From contig NZ_CP142146.1 in NCBI RefSeq assembly GCF_035918315.1, positions 868,001-932,000 of the forward strand: a stretch of 64,000 bases of DNA, written 5' to 3'. Of the stretch, positions 44,425 through 53,526 are shown one piece after another (positions within the stretch are counted from its first letter, which is position 1; each line of letters begins with the position of its first letter). The DNA comes from Vagococcus jeotgali. GTDB lineage: Bacteria > Bacillota > Bacilli > Lactobacillales > Vagococcaceae. Both the position numbers and the translations under genes were made by a program. Under the pieces are notes generated by a model. The model did no database searches. It had not been told where the DNA came from and was given only the letters and a program-made list of their open reading frames with translations.

Positions 44425-45678
44425 TCACCACCGATCGTTTTCTAGTAAAGATACTATCATTAAATCATCTGGAACCTCCGCCAAATATTTTTGTAGGAGT
44501 TCTTTAGCTTCCTCAAGTTTGCCTTCTTCACGTAAAAACAAACCATAATCTTTTAAGAAATCTGCTTCAATATCCATATATGGATAGGCTAGTTCATAAT
44601 AGTCATTTGCTTTTTCAAACTCTTCTAATCCATTATGAGCTTGAGCTAGGTACCAATGAGCCATCCCTTGTTCTTTGTTATCTAGTGTTGAGATAATCTG
44701 GATAATATCTTCAAATTCTTCTTCTTTCACTAAAAATTCAGCTAGTTTTAATTTTGATAAATCACTATCTAACTCTAGTGAAATTACCTCTTCTAAATAC
44801 TGACGAGCCTCATCTTTTTGGTTTAACTGGTATGCAGATTCTGAAGCTAAATGATACAGAACTGTCTCGTATGGGTTTTTCATAATACCTGCTTCAGCAA
44901 TCTGTAATGCCTCTTCATGACGACCCTCATCATAAAGAATTTGCGCTAGAGGATAGTATACTTGATGGAATTCCTCATCCATCGACATGACTCTTTCTAA
45001 CATCGAAATACTTCGTTCATTTTCTTTCACTTGATAGTAACATAGAGCTAATTGGAATAACTTTTCAATGGTTTCTTTTTCTTCGATGGATTTTTCTAAA
45101 AACTCGATAGCTTCTTCATACTCACCAATACGAGATAAAGATACACCTATACGCTCGTCAATATCAATAGGGGAATCAAAACTAGGATAATGTTTTAAAA
45201 GATCCATATAGGCTTCAATAGCTTGTGAATACCCTTCACTAGCAAAATAAAGTTCACAAAGAGCCAAATCAATTAAAGGCTCTGTAGGTAATAAGACCTT
45301 AGCTTCTTTTAATTTTGACTCACTGACTTCTGGTATACCTAACATTTGATAAATATCGGCTGTCGTTAATAAGCTTTGAGCATAAACATCACTTTCTGGA
45401 GATACTTGCTCTAACCAAGTAAACGCCTCTTCAATTTTATCTTCCTCAATGGCAATTTCTGCTAAAGAGATTTTTAAAGCATCTTCTTCAGGATTTTCTT
45501 CTAATAAATTTTTAAATAATTCGTTTGCTTCTTCTAAAAAACCAATTTGGAATAAGTTATCTGCTAATTGTAATTTTTCTTCTGGTAAATCTTGACTCAA
45601 AGCTTCATTGAAATGAACACTGGCTTGAGCTAGGTCACCTTCTGAAATAGATTCAAGCATTTTTTTACTATATGACAT
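44425..45678 (-). CDS. Tetratricopeptide-repeat protein (YpiA-like)
   Basis: 417 residues made of about twelve TPR units of ~34 residues, e.g. LADNLFQIGFLEEANELFKN, EAFTWLEQVSPESDVYAQSL, YPLAQILYDEGRHEEALQIA, LKDYGLFLREEGKLEEAKEL. A soluble protein-interaction scaffold. The B. subtilis counterpart ypiA is also directly upstream of ypiB; relatives work with ReoY in control of MurA turnover, so a shared role is likely but inferred. Confidence 0.88.
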   Translation of the reverse strand: MSYSKKMLESISEGDLAQASVHFNEALSQDLPEEKLQLADNLFQIGFLEEANELFKNLLEENPEEDALKISLAEIAIEEDKIEEAFTWLEQVSPESDVYAQSLLTTADIYQMLGIPEVSESKLKEAKVLLPTEPLIDLALCELYFASEGYSQAIEAYMDLLKHYPSFDSPIDIDERIGVSLSRIGEYEEAIEFLEKSIEEKETIEKLFQLALCYYQVKENERSISMLERVMSMDEEFHQVYYPLAQILYDEGRHEEALQIAEAGIMKNPYETVLYHLASESAYQLNQKDEARQYLEEVISLELDSDLSKLKLAEFLVKEEEFEDIIQIISTLDNKEQGMAHWYLAQAHNGLEEFEKANDYYELAYPYMDIEADFLKDYGLFLREEGKLEEAKELLQKYLAEVPDDLMIVSLLENDRW

Positions 45679-45769
45679 TTATAATCTCCTCATTTTCTTA
45701 CAGCTTTGTTCTATTACAAAAATAGAGCTATTTAATAACTTAAGTATATCAAAAATTACTCTAAAAATA

Positions 45770-45793
45770 AAAAAATAGCCATAATTGGCTATA
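45770..45793 (-). terminator. Terminator of the second GlsB-like gene
   Basis: Stem ATAGCC/GGCTAT (45775-45780 with 45787-45792) with the A-run at 45766-45774 giving a U-tail on the minus strand. Confidence 0.75.
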
Positions 45794-45798
45794 GAATG

Positions 45799-46038
45799 TT
45801 ATTTTCTTTGGAAAAAAGATGAAATAGCGACAATAATCAGAGCACCTAATATCGATGGAACAAGAGCCATACCTGCTAATTGTCCACCCCAATCACTACC
45901 AAATAACCGTTGACCAATCGCTGCACCAAGTAAACCAGCTACGATGTTAAAAAAGCAGCCCTTTGAATCATTTCCAACAATCATACTAGCTATTGACCCA
46001 ATTAAAGAGCCAACAATTAAAATCCAAATCCAATACAT
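45799..46038 (-). CDS. GlsB/YeaQ/YmgE-family stress membrane protein (second paralogue)
   Basis: 79 residues, three glycine-rich transmembrane helices (IWILIVGSLIGSIASMIVG, IVAGLLGAAIGQRLFG, VPSILGALIIVAISSFF). Clearly paralogous to the protein at 19561 (shared AGLxGxAIGQxL and GQLAGMALVPSxxGA-like strings). AAAGGATA precedes the ATG. Single gene with its own terminator, directly downstream of hup. Confidence 0.88.
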   Translation of the reverse strand: MYWIWILIVGSLIGSIASMIVGNDSKGCFFNIVAGLLGAAIGQRLFGSDWGGQLAGMALVPSILGALIIVAISSFFQRK

Positions 46039-46063
46039 ATTATCACTATCCTTTATTTCTATT

Positions 46064-46097
46064 AAAAAAGAACAAGTATTGATGACAATACTTGTTC
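46064..46097 (-). terminator. Terminator of hup
   Basis: 12-bp stem GAACAAGTATTG / CAATACTTGTTC with a 4-nt loop (46070-46097); the A-run at 46064-46069 gives the U-tail on the minus strand. Confidence 0.88.
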
Positions 46098-46108
46098 AAC
46101 TTATTTCA

Positions 46109-46384
46109 TTATTTTACTGCATCTTTTAAAGCTTTACCTGGTTTAAATGCAGGTACTTTGCTTGCAGCGATTTGAATTTCTTCACCTGTTTGAGGGTTGC
46201 GACCTTTACGTGAAGCTCTTTCACGAACTTCGAAGTTTCCGAAACCGATTAATTGAACTTTTTCACCTTCAGCTAAGAATTCTTGAATTGATGTAAATAC
46301 AGCGTCAACTGAAGCTGTAGCATCTTTTTTAGTTAAGCCAGTTGCTTCTGCAACTTTTTCGATTAATTCTGCTTTGTTTGCCAT
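46109..46384 (-). CDS. hup: HU-family DNA-binding protein
   Basis: 91-residue nucleoid protein that bends DNA as a dimer. [20 protein letters not shown], the beta-arm signature [20 protein letters not shown], and the end [19 protein letters not shown] 46384 sits 8 nt behind GGGAGGTG; an upstream in-frame ATG at 46396 overlaps the ribosome site. Monocistronic with a strong promoter (46506-46534) and terminator. The hup-der-rpsA-cmk order is conserved in Firmicutes. Confidence 0.96.
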   Translation of the reverse strand: MANKAELIEKVAEATGLTKKDATASVDAVFTSIQEFLAEGEKVQLIGFGNFEVRERASRKGRNPQTGEEIQIAASKVPAFKPGKALKDAVK

Positions 46385-46505
46385 TTTTTGTTTCACCTCC
46401 CTGAAAAAGAATCGATGTATAAATTGACATCATATTCTAGGCAACTATTTTTGAGTGGTCCAAAAATAGTCGATAGAAATATTTCGAATCAATATTTCCT
46501 TAACA

Positions 46506-46534
46506 AAGATACCATAAGAAGCGTGAGTTATCAA
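46506..46534 (-). promoter_or_regulatory. Predicted promoter of hup
   Basis: On the minus strand: -35 TTGATA (46529-46534), 17-bp spacer, -10 TATCTT (46506-46511). It leaves a ~110-nt leader before the start codon. Confidence 0.5.
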
Positions 46535-46613
46535 GGTTTTTAAAGCTTTTCACACGTCTTTTTCTACTTTTTAAAACTTGTTTGCCAAAATAAACAAATT
46601 ATGATAAAATGCA

Positions 46614-47924
46614 CTATTTTCTTCTTCTAGCAATGATTCGAATAGGTGTTCCTTCAAATTCAAAGGCACGTCTGATTTGATTTTCTAAAAATCTAAGATA
46701 TGAAAAATGCATTAGTTCTTCTTCATTTACAAACACGACAAATGTTGGTGGTTTAATAGCAACTTGTGTCGCATAAAAGATTTTTAATCGTTTACCTTTA
46801 TCTGTTGGTGTCGGATTAATAGCAACAGCATCCATAATCACATCATTTAAAATAGATGATGGAATTCTTAGACGTTGATTTTGACTCACTGTTTCAATAA
46901 TATCAGGTAATGTATGCAAACGTTGTTTTGTTTTAGCTGATACATAGACGATTGGAGCATAATCTAGGTAACGGAATTCTTTACGAATATCCTCTTCAAA
47001 TTCTTTCATAGTATGGTTATCTTTATCAAGTGTATCCCACTTATTCACAACAAGAATAATACCTTTACCAGCATCATGAGCAAATCCTGCAATACGTTTA
47101 TCATACTCACGAATACCCTCTTCAGCATTTAAAACAACAAGAACCACATCTGAGCGGTCAATGGCTCTCATAGAACGCATAGCACTATATTTTTCAGTAT
47201 TTTCGTAAACTTTTCCTTTTTTACGCATACCAGCTGTATCAATCATAACAAATTCTTGACCTGTATCTGATACAAATGATGTATCAATTGCGTCTCGGGT
47301 TGTTCCTGCAATGTTAGAGACAATTACTCGCTCTTCACCTAACATAGCATTAATCAATGAAGATTTTCCAACATTAGGGCGTCCAATTAAACTAAAACGA
47401 ATAATGTCATCCTCTTCTTCAACTGTTACTGGAGCAAAATGTTTCACCACTTCATCCAATACATCCCCAATACCAATACCATGACTTCCTGAAACTGGAA
47501 TTGGATCACCTAATCCTAAAGCATAAAACTCATAACTATCATTTCTCATCTCAGGATTATCTACTTTATTAACAGCTAAAATAACTGGCTTGTCACTTTT
47601 ATATAAAATTTTAGCAACATATTCATCAGCATCTGTAATACCCTCACGACCACTTGTCACAAGTAAGATAACATCTGCCTCTTCAATAGCAATCTCTGCT
47701 TGATGTTTAATTTGATCCATAAATGGTTCATCACTCATTTCAATACCACCTGTATCAATGATACTAAATTCTCTGCCTAACCACTCAGAGTGAGCATATA
47801 TTCTGTCGCGTGTAACCCCTGGTGTATCTTCTACAATTGAAATTCTCTCACCAGCTAAACGGTTAAATAGTGTTGACTTTCCAACGTTAGGACGACCAAC
47901 GATGGCTAATGTAGGGATTGACAT
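46614..47924 (-). CDS. der: Ribosome biogenesis GTPase Der (EngA)
   Basis: Double-domain GTPase needed for 50S assembly; 436 residues, the normal length. First G domain: GRPNVGKST (10-18), [17 protein letters not shown]. Second: GRPNVGKSS (~182), [23 protein letters not shown]-terminal KH-like domain ends in [18 protein letters not shown] 47924 is 7 nt from AAAGGAGG; the ATG at 47930 is too close to it. Confidence 0.97.
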   Translation of the reverse strand: MSIPTLAIVGRPNVGKSTLFNRLAGERISIVEDTPGVTRDRIYAHSEWLGREFSIIDTGGIEMSDEPFMDQIKHQAEIAIEEADVILLVTSGREGITDADEYVAKILYKSDKPVILAVNKVDNPEMRNDSYEFYALGLGDPIPVSGSHGIGIGDVLDEVVKHFAPVTVEEEDDIIRFSLIGRPNVGKSSLINAMLGEERVIVSNIAGTTRDAIDTSFVSDTGQEFVMIDTAGMRKKGKVYENTEKYSAMRSMRAIDRSDVVLVVLNAEEGIREYDKRIAGFAHDAGKGIILVVNKWDTLDKDNHTMKEFEEDIRKEFRYLDYAPIVYVSAKTKQRLHTLPDIIETVSQNQRLRIPSSILNDVIMDAVAINPTPTDKGKRLKIFYATQVAIKPPTFVVFVNEEELMHFSYLRFLENQIRRAFEFEGTPIRIIARRRK

Positions 47925-48017
47925 AGTCATTCCTCCTTTATTCTTTTCTATTCCTCATGTAGTGTACCGTGTCATAAGGTTTGGTGCAAGTAAAAGGTTG
48001 ATTTAAAAGAAATAAAT

Positions 48018-48055
48018 AAAAGCTATATTAACGAATATTTCGCCAATATAGCTTT
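48018..48055 (-). terminator. Terminator of the S1 gene
   Basis: Stem AAAAGCTATATT / AATATAGCTTTT around a 15-nt loop; the AT-rich tail on the minus strand (TTTATTTATTTC) follows the stem. Confidence 0.75.
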
Positions 48056-48071
48056 TTGAATAAAGATAAGT

Positions 48072-49250
48072 TTACTCGTTATCTAAAAGGTCATCACCAA
48101 TCATGTCGCCAATTGTAAAGCCTGATGATTCTTCCATCTCGACGTACTCTTCTTCAACAACCTCTTCCTCAGCTTTTTCTTCTAAAGCTTTAATACTCAA
48201 GCCAATTCGTCTTGTATCTCCATCAACATCAAGAACTTTAACTTGAACACTCTCACCTTCAGTTAATACTTCGTGAGGTGTTGCAATATGGTTGTGTGAG
48301 ATTTGAGAGATATGAACTAAACCTTCAACTCCTGGGAACACTTCTACAAAAGCTCCAAAAGTTGTTAGACGTTTTACAGTTCCTTCAAGTACTGTATCAA
48401 CGCTTGCTTTTGTTTCGATATCATCCCAAGGTCCAGCTTGAGTTTCTTTAATTGATAAAGAAATACGTTCTTTTTCAGGATCAATGCTTAATACTTTTAC
48501 TTGTACTTTATCTCCTACACTTAGTACGTCTTCTGGTTTTACCACATGAGCATGAGAAATTTCAGATACATGAACTAAACCATCTACACCACCTAAGTCA
48601 ACAAAAGCTCCAAAGTTTGTCAGTCTAGCTACATCGCCTTCAATAACATCACCTGCTAAGATTTTAGAGAAGATTTCAGCTTTTGCTTCTGCTTTTTCTG
48701 CTTCTAGAACTGCTCTGTGTGATAAGATTAAGCGATTTTCACTTGGTTCAATTTCAATAATTTTATATGTTAATGTTTTACCTTTATAATCTGAAAAATC
48801 TGAAATAAAACGATCTGAGACCATTGAAGCTGGAACAAATCCACGTACACCAGCATCTACGATTAAGCCACCTTTAATAACGTCAGTCACAGGCGCTTCA
48901 ATCAACTCACCATTTTTAAATTTCTCTTCGATTTCTACCCAAACTTTTTTAGCATCTAAACGACGTTTTGAAAGTAAGTAGCTTCCATTTTCTTTGTCTT
49001 TTCCAATTTCAGAGATAACAACTAAATCAATCACATCTCCAATTGCAACAACATCTGTAGCTTGTTCAACAGGGAGAGTTGATAATTCTTTTAATGGTAC
49101 GACACCTTCAACACCAGCGCCAATAATTCCAATAATAACTTGTTTGCTATCATCAATCGTTAAGACTTCACCTTTTACTATGTCGCCCACTTTTACTTCT
49201 TGTACACTATCCATTGCGTCTAACATTGTTTCATTGAATTGCTCTGTCAT
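48072..49250 (-). CDS. rpsA: 30S ribosomal protein S1 (short Gram-positive form)
   Basis: 392 residues with four S1 RNA-binding repeats: VGDIVKGEVLTIDDSKQVII, NGELIEAPVTDVIKGGLIVD, AGDVIEGDVARLTNFGAFVD, VDTVLEGTVKRLTTFGAFVE, each ~70 residues. The last two carry the VDGLVHVSEISH and VEGLVHISQISH strings. An acidic tail (EEKAEEEVVEEEYVEMEE) ends the protein. E. coli S1 has six repeats; four is usual in this group. ATG 49250 follows AGGAGG with 9-nt spacing; 49286 is an in-frame upstream ATG without a ribosome site. Downstream of cmk. Confidence 0.94.
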   Translation of the reverse strand: MTEQFNETMLDAMDSVQEVKVGDIVKGEVLTIDDSKQVIIGIIGAGVEGVVPLKELSTLPVEQATDVVAIGDVIDLVVISEIGKDKENGSYLLSKRRLDAKKVWVEIEEKFKNGELIEAPVTDVIKGGLIVDAGVRGFVPASMVSDRFISDFSDYKGKTLTYKIIEIEPSENRLILSHRAVLEAEKAEAKAEIFSKILAGDVIEGDVARLTNFGAFVDLGGVDGLVHVSEISHAHVVKPEDVLSVGDKVQVKVLSIDPEKERISLSIKETQAGPWDDIETKASVDTVLEGTVKRLTTFGAFVEVFPGVEGLVHISQISHNHIATPHEVLTEGESVQVKVLDVDGDTRRIGLSIKALEEKAEEEVVEEEYVEMEESSGFTIGDMIGDDLLDNE

Positions 49251-49366
49251 AATCCTTTTCCTCCTAAAATAACAACAAATGTTCAAAAATTATTGCCCTA
49301 TCTTTATTTTACCTAAAAAAGAAATGATTTACCAGTAATATAGATATATTAGCCTAAAATCATTGA

Positions 49367-50038
49367 TTATGTATATTTAAGTAAGTGAGATTCAATCGCA
49401 CTTACCACATCATCAATCCCCATACCTGTTGTATCCAAACGAATGGCATCACTGGCCTGAACTAAGGGAGACTCTTTTCTTGTTGAGTCATATAGATCTC
49501 TTTTTTCAATATCTTGCTTAATTGTTTCTAAAGGCACATCAATCCCTTTAGCTTGATTTTCCTTAAAACGTCTTTGAGCTCTTTCATCCACGCTAGCCAC
49601 TAAAAATATTTTTAACGCTGCATTAGGTAAGACCACTGTCCCTATATCTCTACCATCCATCACAATATTATTCTCACTAGCAATGAGTTTTTGCCTGTTT
49701 ACTAACTCTTGTCTGACAGCTTTATAAGCTGATACTTTTGATACGTTATTTGTAACGTCAATTGTTCTAATATCTTCTGTCACATCTACTCCATTAACAT
49801 AAACATGTTGCATGCCATCAACATAATCAAAAGTAATCAACATATCATCTAAGACAGATAAAATAGCTGCCTCATCATCTAGGTTAGTCTGCTGTGACAT
49901 TGATTGAAAAGTCACAGCACGATACATCGCACCTGTATCACAATATATATACCCATTTCTTTTAGCTAAAATTTTGGCAACGGTACTCTTTCCAGCTGAA
50001 GCTGGTCCGTCAATGGCTATTTGAATATTTTTTGTCAT
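49367..50038 (-). CDS. cmk: Cytidylate kinase
   Basis: Phosphorylates CMP and dCMP; 223 residues. P-loop GPASAGKSTVAKIL from residue 11, then YCDTGAMYRAVTFQS, the CMP-binding insert with DGRDIGTVVLPNAALKIFLV, and RAQRRFKENQAKG. A 57-bp gap after the LysM gene contains that gene's terminator, so cmk probably has its own promoter. rpsA follows after 116 bp. Confidence 0.96.
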   Translation of the reverse strand: MTKNIQIAIDGPASAGKSTVAKILAKRNGYIYCDTGAMYRAVTFQSMSQQTNLDDEAAILSVLDDMLITFDYVDGMQHVYVNGVDVTEDIRTIDVTNNVSKVSAYKAVRQELVNRQKLIASENNIVMDGRDIGTVVLPNAALKIFLVASVDERAQRRFKENQAKGIDVPLETIKQDIEKRDLYDSTRKESPLVQASDAIRLDTTGMGIDDVVSAIESHLLKYT

Positions 50039-50063
50039 GATAAATTTCGTCCCTCTTCCTCAT

Positions 50064-50093
50064 AATTAAAAAGTCGTCATAAAGACGACTTTT
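50064..50093 (-). terminator. Terminator of the LysM gene
   Basis: Stem AAAAGTCGTC / GACGACTTTT with a 5-nt loop; A-run on the left gives the U-tail. It abuts the LysM stop at 50096. Confidence 0.85.
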
Positions 50094-50095
50094 CA

Positions 50096-50719
50096 TTATC
50101 TAATTCTAATAGATTGACCATCTTGTAAATTGTTAGGATCAATACCTGGGTTTAATTGATAAATTTCGTCAACTGATATCCCACTATTTTGAGCGATTCG
50201 CCAAACACTAATATTATCTCCTTGACCAAAGATGACAACATCTCCACCACTTGCTTGATTTTGATCTGCTGCATTATTGTCTACTTGATTATCTTCTGGA
50301 GCTTCACTCTTAGGTGCTTCTACATCCTCAAATGTGCTTGATGATGAACTTGAACTACTTGAGTTGCTTGATGATGAATCTGTTGTACTTTCTTTTGTTG
50401 TTGATTCTGTTGTACTTTCTTTTGTAGACTCTGATGATTTTGTTTCAGAATCTTTTGTTGTACTACTTTCAACAATAGAACTACTAATTTCAACTTTATT
50501 ACCTGCATTCTTATTATCATCCATCTTAGAATAAAGAATAGCTACAGTTGGTACTAACACAATTAAAAATAGTAAAATAATTAAGATCACGATAAACCAG
50601 TTACGGCCACCTGAGCCACCTCGTCTACTTTTTCTTGAGCCCTCTTCGTACTCTTCATCATATATTGGCTGATCCCATGGTTCTTGTTCGTTTACATTAT
50701 TATCTTTGTCTTTACTCAA
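50096..50719 (-). CDS. LysM-domain surface protein (SAG1386/EF1546 family)
   Basis: 207 residues. Acidic/basic cytoplasmic start (EPWDQPIYDEEYEEGSRKSR), one transmembrane helix (~41-63, WFIVILIILLFLIVLVPTVA), an extracellular Ser/Thr/Glu-rich stretch (SSIVESSTTKDSETKSSEST...) that spans the wall, and a C-terminal LysM (~165-207, GDNISVWRIAQNSGISVDEI) ending in QSIRIR. LysM binds peptidoglycan. The position between recQ and cmk is that of the enterococcal and streptococcal family members. Confidence 0.88.
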   Translation of the reverse strand: MSKDKDNNVNEQEPWDQPIYDEEYEEGSRKSRRGGSGGRNWFIVILIILLFLIVLVPTVAILYSKMDDNKNAGNKVEISSSIVESSTTKDSETKSSESTKESTTESTTKESTTDSSSSNSSSSSSSSSTFEDVEAPKSEAPEDNQVDNNAADQNQASGGDVVIFGQGDNISVWRIAQNSGISVDEIYQLNPGIDPNNLQDGQSIRIR

Positions 50720-50777
50720 CGCAATACCTCCTCAAAACTTCTGAAACTATTCTATCATATAACTAGCTATCTGTCGC

Positions 50778-52217
50778 TTAAAATTTCTTTAAAAATAGGT
50801 TTTCTAATTTAGTGAATGGGCTACCTAGAGTATTAAAGGGTTGGTTTAACACTTCTTGTGTCGTCATTTCTGGCAGTTCACTCTGGCAAATATCACAACA
50901 ATTATCTTGAATAATTTGACTGTTATTTTGAAAATAATCTAAAATAAACTGCCGACGACATGTCTCTAGTTGGCAAAAAGTTATCATATCATTAATTTTT
51001 TTTATTTGCTGAAATTTTTTTTCTGTAGTTTTCTCTTCAAATTTCTGTCTTTTTAGATCACTTTTTTTTATTTGACTGTACCATTTTTTTTGAGTGTCAC
51101 TCATATATTGTTCTTGATCTCCCTCAATTAGTAGATCATTTTTTAAAAGAGTTAATAGCTCTTGTTTTTCTTGAAAGGTTTGATCTTTTAAAAAATAATG
51201 AATATGCTCATCACCTTCCTTATAAAGAACAATAGATAAACTTTGTAAGCCATCACGGCCAGCTCGGCCCGACTCCTGTACATAATCTTCTATACTGCTA
51301 GGTAAATGGTAATGGATAACAAATCGAATATTTTGTTTATTGATTCCCATACCAAAAGCACTAGTCGCACATAATATTTGGAGATGGCCACTTATAAATT
51401 GTTCTTGGATAACTAAGCGCTCACTAGCCGATACACCCCCGTGATAAACACCTATGCCAAGATCTAAATGTTGCTGAAGAAAGTCAGCGATTCTTTCTGC
51501 TTCTTTTTTACTTGAAAAGTAAATAATACCTGGGACTTTCTTATCTTTTAAAAAATCTAATAAAAAAGAGTGCTTGTCTTCAACATGGGCTATTTTATAA
51601 AAAATGTTGTCTCGGTTAACAGAGCAACTAATTTCTTCAAAAGAATCAGGTAAAAAGAGTTGCTCAATAATGTCTTCTTTAACAGCTGGGGTTGCTGTTG
51701 CAGTTAAAGCAAGTGTTAGCGGATGATTGAGTGCTGCTTTAACACTACTCAACTCTAGATAACTTGGTCTAAAATCATGGCCCCATTGAGAGATGCAATG
51801 GGCTTCATCAATGACAAATAGTGAAATAGTCAATTCTTTAAATGCTTGTAATACCTTAGGCTGACTTAGAGTTTCTGGACTAATGAAAATAAAACGATAT
51901 TGATTTAACCGTTTAAACACAAAACGCCTTGCTTCTTTAGACATGAGGCTATTAATAGCTATAACCCTCTTCTCTCCGGTTTTTCTAATTAGTGAAACTT
52001 GATCTTCCATTAAAGAAATTAAAGGAGATACAATGACTGTCTGTCCATTATTTTGATAATAACTAGGGAATTGATAACACAAAGATTTCCCGGCCCCTGT
52101 TGGTAAAATAGTTAATGTATCGGATTGATTCAAAATAGATTGGATAGTCTCTTTTTGCCCTTCTTTAAAATCCTCAAAAGAAAAACGTGTATTTAAAAAT
52201 GCTTTTAATTCATTCAT
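50778..52217 (-). CDS. recQ: RecQ-family ATP-dependent DNA helicase (short form)
   Basis: 479 residues. Superfamily 2 helicase: motif I TGAGKS (40-45), motif [22 protein letters not shown], motif [13 protein letters not shown], motif [19 protein letters not shown], motif [13 protein letters not shown] zinc-binding RecQ-C region holds cysteines in [13 protein letters not shown] and CCDICQ. It lacks the HRDC domain, like the short YpbC/RecS type of B. subtilis. It overlaps the ypbB-like gene by four bases. Confidence 0.92.
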   Translation of the reverse strand: MNELKAFLNTRFSFEDFKEGQKETIQSILNQSDTLTILPTGAGKSLCYQFPSYYQNNGQTVIVSPLISLMEDQVSLIRKTGEKRVIAINSLMSKEARRFVFKRLNQYRFIFISPETLSQPKVLQAFKELTISLFVIDEAHCISQWGHDFRPSYLELSSVKAALNHPLTLALTATATPAVKEDIIEQLFLPDSFEEISCSVNRDNIFYKIAHVEDKHSFLLDFLKDKKVPGIIYFSSKKEAERIADFLQQHLDLGIGVYHGGVSASERLVIQEQFISGHLQILCATSAFGMGINKQNIRFVIHYHLPSSIEDYVQESGRAGRDGLQSLSIVLYKEGDEHIHYFLKDQTFQEKQELLTLLKNDLLIEGDQEQYMSDTQKKWYSQIKKSDLKRQKFEEKTTEKKFQQIKKINDMITFCQLETCRRQFILDYFQNNSQIIQDNCCDICQSELPEMTTQEVLNQPFNTLGSPFTKLENLFLKKF

Positions 52218-53263
52218 CCTATCACCTCTTGTTCAACAAAATAAAATTGGCACCATCTAAATACATAAAATTCTAGTCCTTTAACACTCCTTACAACATC
52301 AGAATATTTCCAATTTTTAAAATCTGAGTTAACAGTTTGTTTATAAGCACTTATATTAAGCAGTATGTCTTTTGGAATAACGTTCCTAAGTTCTGTGATG
52401 GAGCTGGTGATAAATAATTCAATTAAATGATCACTAATAGTGCTTAATTTTAAGCGGCGCTGATTGGCAATTTCTTGGGGAGAGGCACCGTTTAAAAAAA
52501 GGCGTCTAGTCACATCTATTGACCCTGGTGGTAATTCCTCAAGAATAGAGCCAAAGAGTGAGAAAAAAATAGGGAATGCCTCTTTATTTTGATTCAAGTC
52601 ATCTAATACTTTATGCAGTGCTGTCTTGTAAATCAAATACCCAGCAATTGGTGAGTAGTCCAGTAAGTTTGATATTTGGTTAATTGTTAGACCAACCTCA
52701 TTAAAACCTGATAGTTGCTCAACTAATATAGATTGTTCAGTCTTGTTCAGACTAGTGATTACTTGTTTCCACTCTTCAAAAAATATAATAGGTAAATCAG
52801 CTTCTTTGTGGTGATCTAGCCAAACTTTCATTCGCATCTGGTGAAAAGCATCATTATCAATAGGTTCATATTGAGTAAATTCATGGACTTTATTTGATAC
52901 TATCTGAGTAGCAAAACTTAGTCGTTGAAAAAATAATTGATCCACCCTATCATATTTCCTCTGTTTTAAATTCACCAACCTAAATGATTCCCACTGGACC
53001 TCTGCTTCACCTTCCTTACTTATTTGGACCTTATTATCATCGACTACAGTTAAATACCCCTTATCTACTAGCTGATAAATTATACGCGTAAAGTCTTGTT
53101 GTGACAACTTAGGAAATAAATTAAAAAAATCTAATAACCCATAAAATTTACCAAAGACAAGAATCGAACTAGTTTTCTTACCCTTTAGAAGGTGGTACAA
53201 TGTGGTGTAGCGCATTGTTTCACCTGATTTAAAACAGTATAATATAACGTCTTCCATAGACAT
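52214..53263 (-). CDS. YpbB-like helix-turn-helix protein
   Basis: 349 residues. In B. subtilis ypbB lies immediately before recS, the same position as here, and is thought to act with the helicase. The C-terminal part has an HTH_40-like module ([20 protein letters not shown], then HLIELFI). The N-terminal ~120 residues ([20 protein letters not shown]) resemble a winged-helix. It overlaps recQ by 4 bp. Exact function unknown; divergent from ferredoxin. Confidence 0.8.
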   Translation of the reverse strand: MSMEDVILYCFKSGETMRYTTLYHLLKGKKTSSILVFGKFYGLLDFFNLFPKLSQQDFTRIIYQLVDKGYLTVVDDNKVQISKEGEAEVQWESFRLVNLKQRKYDRVDQLFFQRLSFATQIVSNKVHEFTQYEPIDNDAFHQMRMKVWLDHHKEADLPIIFFEEWKQVITSLNKTEQSILVEQLSGFNEVGLTINQISNLLDYSPIAGYLIYKTALHKVLDDLNQNKEAFPIFFSLFGSILEELPPGSIDVTRRLFLNGASPQEIANQRRLKLSTISDHLIELFITSSITELRNVIPKDILLNISAYKQTVNSDFKNWKYSDVVRSVKGLEFYVFRWCQFYFVEQEVIG

Positions 53264-53291
53264 TAACCATCACCTCAAAGGAGTTTTTATT

Positions 53292-53513
53292 ATGTTATGT
53301 CAAATTATACCAGAAAAATGTATCGCTTGTGGTCTTTGTCAAATCAAAGCACCAGATATATTTGACTACTATGACAATGGTATTGTTAAATTCGTTGACT
53401 CTAAGGATTTAGAAAAAGAAGTTTTGGAGCCTATACCAAATGATTTAATGAATGCTTATCAAGCTTGTCCTACTAGAGCTATTGTTTTAAAAAAAGCTAA
53501 CCCAGACTATTAA
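53292..53513 (+). CDS. fer: Ferredoxin, single [4Fe-4S]
   Basis: 73-residue electron carrier. Cluster ligands C10, C13 and C16 (KCIACGLCQIKAPDIFDYYD) and the distant C59 (ACPTRAI). The intermediate second cluster motif of 2[4Fe-4S] ferredoxins is absent, as in B. subtilis Fer. AAAGGAG precedes the ATG. Its last 17 bases overlap the end of the convergent acyltransferase gene, and a terminator lies within the overlap. Confidence 0.93.
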   Translation: MLCQIIPEKCIACGLCQIKAPDIFDYYDNGIVKFVDSKDLEKEVLEPIPNDLMNAYQACPTRAIVLKKANPDY

Positions 53514-53526
53514 GGGTTAGCTTTTT
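53491..53526. terminator. Bidirectional terminator inside overlapping 3' ends
   Basis: 13-bp stem AAAAAGCTAACCC / GGGTTAGCTTTTT with a 10-nt loop. It contains both stop codons of the convergent fer and acyltransferase genes, so each gene's last codons encode an arm of the other's terminator. Confidence 0.9.

Noticed and set aside
48994-49272. 92-codon plus-strand frame antisense to rpsA
   Set aside because: Overlaps the conserved first S1 domain on the other strand; no ribosome site.
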